Shown: in pieces, positions 11,711 to 20,919 of the stretch
How the letters are laid out: each line of letters opens with the position of its first letter
How positions within the stretch are numbered: position 1 is the first letter of the stretch
Source: Dipteronia dyeriana
Taxonomy: Eukaryota; Streptophyta; Magnoliopsida; Sapindales; Sapindaceae
DNA: 64,000 nt
Assembly (NCBI GenBank): GCA_032871835.1
Contig: CM065302.1
Location: 5,641,094-5,705,093, forward strand
Reading direction: 5' to 3'
Notes under the pieces: generated by a model
Told to the model about the DNA's origin: nothing
What the model saw: the letters and a program-made list of their open reading frames with translations, nothing else
Databases searched by the model: none
Program-made: the position numbers and the translations under genes

Positions 11711-13980
11711 ACAATATGTTGACCAAGAAATTGGCCAACCACTTATTGAACAGTGGATCAAAGAAGGATACTCTCACCTGCACATCGGAGCTATCAGAAT
11801 AATCCTTACCTTGCATGGCAGAAAGGGGTTACCAGTCACGGCCCGGATTGCCCTCCTTAATACGATTTACAAACAGTATGAACATGCAGTCATTGGCACG
11901 TGCCTCTCTACTTTACATGCAGAAAGTATCTCACTCACCTACTACCCAAACTTCAACATCCCTCTTAGTGATCTGAATCTACACAACTGTCTCAAAGTCC
12001 AACTACAGGTCATAGGAGCCCCTATGATGCCAAATTCCTATATGGCAACCCTCCATCATCAGATTGCTTACAGACTCCAAGATCATGCTCTTGATCTCCC
12101 CATCCCTGGACATTCTGCAGATACCATCTTCATCAAAGCTGAGAGAGAAGATGAGGTTCCTACTATCATCCAGATTCCCAAACAACTGCCCAGAGAAAAG
12201 CTCACAGAAATCATGCCCTTAAACTGGATCACCAACTATGAGAAGGCTTTTCAAAACACCACGCCAGTGGTGGCAGCTGAAACCAAGTTCACAAAGTTAG
12301 CAGACGGTTCAATCCAAACTACATACAAACACATTGGTACTTCAGAAGCAAGTATCCCTGCCACTGAGGCAGCACCCAGTGCTCCTCCCGTTTTTCAAAT
12401 CCTGACAATCTGACCTGTCACGACCGAACAGGAAATCCCCATCCATCACTTTGAGACTGATGGAACTCCAGTCTACACAGACAAAGTCAACGGACATTTC
12501 ATCTGGGACGTAGACCCAGACATGTGCGATGCAGACTGCGAATGCAGAACTTGCCACAAGTCTGAAAGGACACCCTGTAAACCTGTTTCCACTTTCAGAA
12601 GGCCTGAAGACCCTCACAACCCTTGGATTGGTCTACGACCAATAAGAAACAGGCCTCTTCCCATCTATGATAGGGCACTCCAAATCCTTAGAGAAGAAGG
12701 TTTACTTCTGGATAAACCAACAATGCCAACTGTTCCGGCTCCTATCCCATGTTTCATGGCCTCTAGCTACGATAAAGACTTCCCTCCCCTGGATTCCTCG
12801 TCGAATCCCGAAAGGAACCTGTTCTCCAGACCTTTCATCCAATCAACAGAAGTCTTACCTGATGGATCCCACAAACAGCCCTCCCAGGCTGAACAGGTCC
12901 TCAACTGGCACACTCGTAATGCAACAGTCCAAAATAGGGTGCTTCACTCTATCGACCAGAAGATTGATAAGGTCTCTCACCACGTCTCTCAACAGGATAA
13001 CCAGTTACAACATCTTGATTCCACATTACGGAACATGTATACAGACCTGCAATCAAGAGTTTCTAGGTTGGATGTTGACTTGCATCAGTATATCAGCCAA
13101 GGATACTTTGGCCCTGATTTTGACAGCAAAGAAAGAGAGATCAGACGTCTCAAGGACCAGCTAGACCAAATAACAAGAGACCACTTTATCAGCACACCCT
13201 ACCTTCCAAGCCTTCATCCTTACTCCTCGTCCTTGATATTTCCAACCCAGTCACCGCCACCCCCTCCAAGACCTCCTGACCATTCTCAGTTTTTTAAATC
13301 AACCGGAGACCTCTTCCAGAAATACCCACCTTTACCCACCGAAAAACCATCAACAAGTAAAGACAGGAAGACCTCACAGAAAAAGAAGACACATTCTTCC
13401 CATAAACGCTCACCACCAAAAACAAGCCTCCTACATATCTTCCCGCCAACATTACTCTTCAAGTACCTCATCAACAGAGACAGAAACAACAGAACCTTCC
13501 TTCACCTCATCATGGGAAACTTATCACTCTGATCAGACACCAGATTCCTCAAACTATTCAGACCCAGGTGATACCACACAAATTTACCTAGCCACAAAAG
13601 CCGATCCACAACCATCCACACGGACCATGGATACATCATCAGAATCAGAAACCACTGAAGCACCTCCCCCAGTAATTGATGAACCACCCGACCAAAGAGA
13701 TACAGCGCAAATGCACACAACGCACACTCCTCCCCCAAAACCTACCAATGGTCCCTGGTTCAACTTTGACGAAGTAGCTCCCAGACAATGGAGAAAAAGA
13801 ATGTCTGAAATGAGCGCCTGGCTCGACCTCCAAATTGCAAAAGGAGGTGACAACATAGAATCCATTCTGAGAGAATTTGTCTCCAGATTCACCAGATCTC
13901 TCAGGGATTGGTACCAAGCCCTCGGAGAATACAGGCAGTTACAACTGGTCAGATGTGGATCTGTTTCTATAGCAACATGA
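11709..13980 (+). pseudogene. Pararetrovirus ORF1 N-terminal half (MP and CP), right copy, broken
   Basis: Contains the movement-protein core from EQYVDQEIGQPLIEQW onward, then the coat-protein precursor region. The coat region has a cysteine cluster (CDADCECRTC near 12523), long Pro/Ser/Thr-rich stretches and a charged coiled-coil patch near 13120-13170. It has no start codon of its own because the insertion edge cuts ORF1. An in-frame TGA at 12411-12413 is not present in the left copy. An 8-bp deletion relative to the left copy at about 13420 shifts the frame, and the reading resumes in another frame to the TGA at 13978-13980, which the left copy shares. Movement proteins of this family remodel plasmodesmata; the coat region binds nucleic acid. 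Confidence 0.88.
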
Positions 13981-16910
13981 ATAATCTTTAGAGAATTTCT
14001 CGGAGATGTTTCCCAGTTCTATAAACAGACCAGGCAGGAATTCTTCGAGATGACTGTGTGCTCTTTGAACAAAGATGATATTGACTATCATTATAGGCGC
14101 ATGTCTTTCAGGTATCATGCACTCGGTGGTGTCAATGATGAGACCCTAAGACAAGTGTATCTGAATTCGCTTCCATCGGAACTCCAAGGAGAACTCCAAA
14201 GATTGATTGAGTTCTCAGGAAAAAGCCTCAGAGAGATCACCTTAGGAGAAATCCACATGTTCACACATACTGCACTAGAAAAGCTCTGTGCTACTCAACG
14301 GGTCTTCTCAAAAATGATTAAAGAAGGGAAGAAGTACAACAGACACTGTAAATTCCCTCCAAATTACCATCTCAAATGCAGCTCCGATGAGCATTGCAAC
14401 TGCAAAGCAAACAAACCCTACAGGAAAAAGACACACAGGACCCAAAACCCGAAGGGGTTTTCACGCTCCAGAAAATACAAGTATTACAGGAAGAAGGCAA
14501 GAAGATCTTGGAACAAGTCCAACAAGTGTTTTGCATGCGGACAAGAAGGACACTATGCCAAGCAATGTCCCAACAAGAGAACAAAGTCGGCCAAGCTCAT
14601 CCGACAACTGAGGCAAGTTGCAGAAGAAATTCCCTCGGATGCTGACATTGAATCTTACTTCTCGGAGCAAGAAGATGTCAACCAGCTAACCTCTTTCATG
14701 ATGCTAGACTCAGATGACTCTAGTTCCTCAGAACAATCAAGCCTCCCAGACCATGATTACCCATCAGAAGCCTACCAAGCCACCAATAAAGAAAATTCTG
14801 GTCCACAAATCAAAATCCAAATTCTACCTACAAAATATTCTAAACTGATCCCAGTCATTGCCTATTTTGACACAGGAGCCCACAACTCTATGATGAACCC
14901 CAGTGTCCTCCCAGCAGAAGCTTGGAAAGAAGAAAACAACCAGTTCCTAGCAGCAGATGGACAACTTTTCAACACCCACCTAATCTCCAAGCACAAGATT
15001 GGGTTACAATTTTTCCCGTCTTTCACTCTTTGGACACACGTCATTGGCACACCTCTCCCAGATAAAGATATCCTCATCGGGTGGGATATTTACAGCCAAT
15101 CCAAATCTATCAGGATTTTACCTCAGGGTATTCAGTTCAAAAGAGAGTTTAAACCTTTCATTGATATCCCAAAAATCTTCCCCCTTTCGGTCATCAATCC
15201 GGACTTCCAAAAGATACAAGAAAAACTCCAGCTCTTTTGCGCCACCAGCCATACAGACTTCAATCACCCACACCCGCTAAGGAAGAACCCTGACTTCTTC
15301 ATAGAGCTTCCTTTCAAACTCAATGAAGATGCCAACCCCACAAAAGCTACTCACACAGGGATGTCCCCTTCTGAACTGTCCCTGGCCACAAAAGAATGTG
15401 AGTCTCTCCTCAGCCAGGGTCTTATAGAGCCCACTTCATCCCCTTGGGCCTGCCAGGCCTTCTACGTTGAAAAAATATCCGAACAAGTCAGAGGAAAGAA
15501 ACGGCGCGTCATTGATTACAAGCCTCTCAATCTTTTCTTCCAAGATGACAAATTCCCAGTCCCCAGAGCTAATACCTTGTTCTCCCAAATACCTGGAGCC
15601 ACAGTTTTCTCCAAATTTGACTTAAAGGGGGCCTTCTGGCAAATTGGAATACAACCACATGATAGGCCCAAAACGGACTTCTGCCTCCCCAATGCCCATT
15701 ACCAATGGACCGTACTTCCTTTTGGGCTTAAAACAGCCCCTTCCCTGTTCCAAAAGGCTGTCACCAGAATCTTTCAGCCACTGCTCAGTACGGCCTTACT
15801 ATACATTGATGACATCCTGCTATTCTCAGCAGATAAGCAATCACACAATGATCTCCTGACAAAATTTCACCAGATCCTTGATGAATATGGAATCATGCTA
15901 TCTGATAAAAAGAGCTCGATAGGTGTCACTGAGATTGAGTTTCTTGGCATGCAAATCAAAGATGGGACTTATGCCCCTGGACCTCACCTTGCGAGCCAAC
16001 TTCTGGCCTTCCCAGATTCCAACCTTTCTCTGAAGCAGCTCCAACAATTTCTTGGTATTGTCAATTATATCAGGGATTTCATCCCACAAGCCGGTCGTTT
16101 TACCAACTGCTTATCCAAACTTCTCAAGAAAGATCCCCATCAGTGGAATACCCTCCACACTGAAGCAATCTCTCACCTCAAGCGTGCTGCACAGAAACCT
16201 CCACCCTTTTACATTCCCTCATCTGGTCACCTCATCCTACAAACAGATGCCAGCGACCACTTCTGGGGTGCCATCCTCATTGATGAAACCCAGGGAAAAC
16301 GTCACTACTGTGACCATGCCAGGGGACAGTTCAAAGAATCCCAGAAACATTACCACACTATTTACAAGGAGATCCTGGCTGTAAAAAATGGGATTTCCAA
16401 GTTTGACTTCCACCTCAGAACCACCAAGTTTACCGTTGAGATGGAAAACTCATCCTTCCCTAAAGTTCTTGAGTTCCGCAACAAGCTCCCACCAAATCCC
16501 CAGCTCCTAAGACTTAAGGACTGGTTTGCCAGGTACGACTTTTCGGTCAAACATGTAAAAGGTCATCACAACATTATTCCAGATATGCTCTCACGACCAC
16601 GGCCCGTCAACCTCCTCTCTCTTACTGGCTCTATCCCCTTGATCTACGTGATGACTCCCCAAGCCTCCTCTTCCACGGCTCCTCAACCTCCCCAGATACC
16701 ACCTAGCTTCCCTCTAGAGTTCATGGCCACTCTTTCTCCAGGACAAATCCCAACCATCCAGCAAATCCAAGCATTTGCCAAACTGCACCTACCACAATAT
16801 CTTTCCCAGATTGACAGTCAGGGCTGTCACCACCAGATTACCAACCTCAACAAACCTTTTCTTGACCCTTTTATATCACCTCCGTTCTACTACTATTCCG
16901 ACCAAGTTTT
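13981..16910 (+). CDS. Pararetrovirus protease-reverse transcriptase-RNase H frame, right copy, open
   Basis: This frame is open from just after the TGA at 13978-13980; the first ATG is 14050. In order it shows the rest of the coat region with a CX2CX4HX4C knuckle (14527-14568, CFACGQEGHYAKQC) and the aspartic protease signature FDTGA near 14866-14878. Reverse transcriptase follows, with VIDYKPLN, FSKFDLKGAFWQI, LPFGLKTAP and catalytic YIDD at 15802-15813. RNase H begins at QTDASDHFWGAIL near 16240. The same frame stays open past RNase H to 17460 over ORF2, but that tail is serine/threonine-rich and unlike a domain. No internal stop remains, unlike the left copy. With no intact upstream half, it could not yield the full polyprotein. 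I call it an old fossil that happens to be open. Confidence 0.85.
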
Positions 16911-17471
16911 ATGGTTCCTATGGTGTTTATCTGTCCTTCACCGCCACCCCGCGTTTTCCCTCTCCAAGCACTGTACGGCTTCGTCCAGGACCCTACCTCT
17001 GTTAACCTCCGGACTTTTCTACAGTGGTTCAGGCCCATGCATACCTGGCAGACCGAGCTCACTAAGCTTATGGGCCAGTACCATCTCTGGAAGATGGACC
17101 CTGACCAGGCCTCCAAAGTATGCTGCATCTGGATCTTCAGCAGGCCCTACAGCTATAACCCACATACGCAACTCTTTTGGACCTCCAACATCTGCTACGA
17201 ATGGGATACTTCATACGACTACGAAAGACTGTACCGGACCAACATCCAGATACCTCTACTCAACTTCCTTTGTGACGTCAATAATGACAACACTGATGTC
17301 ATCTTCATCCTCCCTGACGTCCCAAGAGACCCCACAAGGAGTTTGCATCCTCTCCCTGATTCGTTCCTCCAGGACTCACAATACCAGGCTGACACATGGC
17401 CCTGTTCGATCTGTGGGGCCCTCAACTCAGATGATGAGTACCACTACACTTGCAACCTGAGCAGCCCATAA
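16911..17471 (+). CDS. Pararetrovirus small ORF2, complete, unknown function
   Basis: A 186-codon frame starting at the ATG at 16911, just past the RNase H region and in a different frame from ORF1. The protein is rich in W, Y and F, with blocks such as RTFLQWFRPMHTW and LYRTNIQIPLLNFLCDV. It ends with CX2CX9HX2C (CSICG...HYTC), a possible zinc-binding site. A small extra ORF after RNase H is known in some endogenous Caulimoviridae groups, but I recognise no named domain. The left copy has the same frame, truncated at 5' and interrupted. The complexity of this frame compared with the overlapping ORF1 tail suggests this is the coding one. Confidence 0.65.
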   Translation: MVPMVFICPSPPPRVFPLQALYGFVQDPTSVNLRTFLQWFRPMHTWQTELTKLMGQYHLWKMDPDQASKVCCIWIFSRPYSYNPHTQLFWTSNICYEWDTSYDYERLYRTNIQIPLLNFLCDVNNDNTDVIFILPDVPRDPTRSLHPLPDSFLQDSQYQADTWPCSICGALNSDDEYHYTCNLSSP

Positions 17472-18104
17472 CTGTTCCTCCTGTTCTATTTTGTAAAGCG
17501 CTCCAGCTGTCTTGTTTTCTTTTGCATTATTTTATTTCCCTCTTTATGTCGGCCACCGGTTGGCCTCTTATCCTTTGTAAGATAGCTTTCCTCTTTTGTG
17601 AGCCTTATCCTTATCCCTTGTAAAAAGCTTGATCGATCGTGTAAGGTCTCCCTCCTCTATAAATAGGAGGACCAGTCTCTTTGTACAGACACGAGAAAAA
17701 TCAATAAAGATTGTGTTTTGTGTTTTATGGCTTTCTAAACAGATTCTCTTCCTAATCTTCCGATAACTTTGTGTCTGTGATTATGATTCTTCAAGGTCTT
17801 AGTATGCTCTATGCTTGCCTCTTATGAGGATCCTGCATATCAGAACAGGTCCTTTATACTGGTTTGGTATATTGGCTGGACACCCTGGACACATCCAGAA
17901 CCAGAATGTTGCTGGCTAGGATGAACTCAGGTTTAACAAAGCCCCGTATTGACTAGTTTTGGCTTGTTGATCTCCATCCATCTCTGATAGTATCTGACCG
18001 AGAAAGTACCCTGTAAAGGCAAGGATGGCCGTCAGTGGGGAAAAACCCTGGTTTTGGTTCTTTCTGTGAGATGGTAGTGGAGCTCTAACCCCTAAATGGT
18101 ATCA
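17472..18104 (+). promoter_or_regulatory. Pararetrovirus intergenic region, right copy: promoter and poly(A) signal, truncated primer site
   Basis: TATAAATA at 17658-17665 sits inside CCTCCTC...AGGAGG arms. AATAAA is at 17703-17708, about 45 nt downstream of the TATA box. The region ends with TGGTATCA (18097-18104), the first eight bases of the primer-binding site, and then gives way to ATATAT. The arrangement mirrors 11171-10486 on the other strand. A promoter here would transcribe outward into the TA-rich flank. Confidence 0.75.
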
Positions 18105-18364
18105 ATATATATATAATAATTTATATTATTTTATATATTAAATATTATTTTATTTTTTTATATTATATTTCATTATATCCTATATAAATTATATATATAT
18201 TTATAATGTTATTATATATAATAATATTTTATATAATATTATTTATATAATATATAATAATATTATTAAATATATAGAATATTAGTATATTAATTATGTA
18301 ATATATATTATATATTAATATTCTATATATTATAATATATAATATTATAATATATAATATTATA

Positions 18365-18405
<41 letters not shown>

Positions 18406-18460
18406 CATTGAATGCTTTTAGTTCTAGTTGAGAATAAATTATTCTAATATATATATATAA
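18105..18460. repeat. (TA)n-rich microsatellite flanking the viral insertion
   Basis: Almost pure A/T sequence with (TA)n runs (for example 18370-18402) and imperfect palindromes such as ATATTATAATATATAATATTATAA. The right viral copy is inserted directly at its edge. TA-repeat insertion sites are a known feature of endogenous florendoviruses. Confidence 0.8.
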
Positions 18461-19822
18461 GAGGGGCACTTCGGTCATTTGAAAATCTTATCCCGTTTTA
18501 TTCTAGTCTTATCAAACGCATAACAGTACAATTAATAGTTTAAAAAATGATTTTTTATTTTATTTTAAAAAGTGATAAACAAAATGAAAACAAAAAAACA
18601 AGAACAAAAAACAAAAAGTAAGTATTTTATGTTTTTCAAATCTTTCACTTTTAACACTAGTTTTGTTTTTCATTTTTTATTTGTTTTTTGAAAATAAAAT
18701 GAAAAACGATTAACGAACGCGTTTTCGAAATCGTTTTGAAAATAAAAACGAAAACGAACTGAAAAACAGCTGCATGACGGGACCTGATATTTTTTTGGAG
18801 TATTAAGAGATAATGTGTAACAAAAAATATAATATTAATAAATAAATAATAACATGGAAAACAACATAAATTACAATATAGTTTTATAATAAGAAATTTT
18901 GTTTTATATTTATAATGATTTAAAGTTTCAAGTTATACAAAATAATTGATTAATAAATATTACTATACATGTTTTTGAATTTGTTAATTTTCTAATTATT
19001 GGTAAATTTTTTGATTTGTTGATTCTAAATAAATTAAATTTATAAAATATAAAAAAAATACTAAGGATAAAATAAAATGAATCATAATGATATATGGATT
19101 ATTTTAATTCGATAAATTAAAATTTAAGATTTTAGGATTTATTGATGTGATGTTTAGGTATGTCAAATTAAAACCATTAAAAATAATTAACGTTCAAAAA
19201 TAATATTATATTATTTAATATATAATAAAATTAAATTAAATAACCATAAATATTATAAAGCTAAGAAGTTGAAAATAACATAAAAAAGAAAGTGAGTTAT
19301 TTTATTTTAAAAGAAAATGAAAATTTGATTAAAGAATTAGAAAAGAGGATAAAATAAAAAATATATAAAAGAAAAATTAAAATGAAGCAAGATGTAACAA
19401 TTAGGACTTGCACCCTTGTCATCCAAAGAAATGGCTGTTCTCTACCTATTACACTATCACGTCATTTATACAATGTTAGTTAATTTGTTTTTATATATAT
19501 AATGGATTTTTTTTAAAATAAATTGAGATAGGGCACGAGTATCACCTGAACTTAATGTGGGTCCACCTCTGACAACATCTATGATACCATTGATATTCCA
19601 AAATTTAAGGGTATTGATATAGATATAGGGTGTATTATCATTTCTAATAAATATTTGAAAATATCTTCAGTAAAATGGTATGGTTGTATTCTACACAGTA
19701 CTTTGATTACTCTCTTCAAAGAAAATGCTTGAAAGACCAAACTTGTAAATAATGGTATGGTGGAATTCTACACATTGCTATTTCTTAGACTTCTTGATAA
19801 GGGAGATTTATCACTTGAATCC
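18461..19822. other. AT-rich intergenic region
   Basis: No protein-coding gene is seen. At 18490-18780 there is foldback-like sequence (AAAATGAAAACAAAAAAACAAG and later GAAAACGAAAACG) resembling 4630-4795. It could be a short non-autonomous element interrupted or flanked by the viral insertion. Confidence 0.4.
19388..19462 (-). repeat. Possible tRNA-derived (SINE-like) fragment
   Basis: On the minus strand, GATAGTGTAATAGGTAGAG resembles a Pol III A box. GGTGCAAGTCC, about 35 nt further on, resembles a B box. I could not fold a convincing acceptor stem, so this is not called as a tRNA gene. It may be a decayed tRNA-related SINE head or chance. Confidence 0.22.
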
Positions 19823-20919
19823 AGTGTTTTAGTAAGCACTAAGCGTTAGTCGGACGGAGACCCAGCGCCTAGCACCTAAACCGATTAGTCGGCAATCAAT
19901 CGGGGATTAATTGGAAAACACACTTATAAACAAATTTCAATTATCAAATCCAAATCCATAAAATCTAAATCCATAACGAATCCTTAAAGCCCAATGTTGC
20001 TTCATGTCCAATGAGCTGAGCTCAATATCTGCTCCTTAAACTTCTGGCCCAAAAAACCCAATATTGCTTCAGGTCCAATGAGCCCGCTCCTTAAACACAC
20101 CGTATCAATTCTTCTAAAAAACGACTTTTCTCCTCTTTTGTCTGATTCAATTTTTTCCTCTTTTTTCCCAAATACTCTTCTTCAAAATCCCTAAATACCA
20201 TCTTCAAATCCTTAACCAATTTCCCCAAAAACTCTTCAATCAACCTTTACTTCACCAAATTAAATCTTTGACTTTAAAATCCTTAAATACCATCTTCGAA
20301 TCATTAACCAATTTTACCAAAATCTCTTCAATCAAGTGAACTTCTCTTCTCTTCTTTTGTCTGCCTTCAGTCGTCGAAAGCCTCTGTCTTCCGTTGCCGC
20401 CGTCGCCGGTTCTCAGTCATCTCCATTTCGTCGGTCTGTTGTCATGTACCCTCTCATCTATTTTGATTTCATGTCTCCTCATAGGTGCTATGTTTTCTCG
20501 GTTTTTCTGGGTGGTGTTGATGTTTGTGCGATTTGTTGGGTGATTGTGGTTTGGTTGTTGGTTCCATGTTCGTTTTGTCTGTGAAAGGAAGAAGAAGAAT
20601 AAAAGAATAAATTTGGTGGAGTAAATTTGGTGACTGAACTTCTTTGGGTGGTTTGTGAGTTGTTTGGTCGAAGAAGAGAAGGAAGGAATGAAGTGAAGAA
20701 GTGAAATTTTATAAAATGATGACGTTTTTTTTTATTAGTCGGCTACTTTTCCGATTAATCGGTCAACGGCTTTGACCAGCCTAGCCGATTAGTTAGTGAA
20801 TTTTTCGATTAGTCGGCCACCGCGTAATTAATCTGATTTTATACTTTTCGCTTCAGTTTCCAGCCACCTAGCTGAATTGTACCGATTAATCAGCTGCCTA
20901 GGTTGATTTCTAGAACACT
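19823..20919. mobile_element. Non-autonomous TIR element, about 1.1 kb
   Basis: The ends are imperfect inverted repeats: AGTGTTTTAG at 19823 and CTAGAACACT at 20910-20919. Inside each end lie multiple copies of CGATTARTCGG and its complement (19885-19910; 20740-20905), a typical subterminal arrangement of hAT-like elements. The middle (20100-20700) is different: pyrimidine-rich, UTR-like sequence followed by a short GC-richer frame, which may be captured gene sequence. No clear target-site duplication was found, so the superfamily is uncertain. Confidence 0.5.
20336..20584 (+). CDS. Short ORF inside TIR element, possibly captured exon
   Basis: Eighty-two codons with higher GC than the surroundings, beginning SSLLLSAFSRRKPLSSVAAVAG and ending in a hydrophobic Cys/Trp/Val segment. 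No known domain is recognised. It is preceded by a pyrimidine-rich, leader-like region (20105-20330). It may be the first exon of a host gene captured by the element, or chance. Confidence 0.2.
   Translation: MNFSSLLLSAFSRRKPLSSVAAVAGSQSSPFRRSVVMYPLIYFDFMSPHRCYVFSVFLGGVDVCAICWVIVVWLLVPCSFCL

Larger units (their letters stand above)
11708..18104 (+). mobile_element. Endogenous pararetrovirus, right copy
   Basis: A second copy of the same viral genome on the plus strand. It begins in the movement-protein region of ORF1 (equivalent to about 10205 of the left copy) and runs through ORF1, ORF2 and the intergenic region. It ends at 18104, after 8 of the 12 bases of the tRNA primer site, directly against a (TA)n tract. 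The first 100 codons of ORF1 are absent. Wherever I compared them, the two copies differ at only a few residues per hundred. Confidence 0.9.

Noticed and set aside
11172..11816. 214-codon minus-strand frame across the palindrome junction
   Set aside because: It fuses movement-region and ORF1-extension sequence across the repair junction and is Ser/Thr-rich; the true ORF2 lies in another frame.
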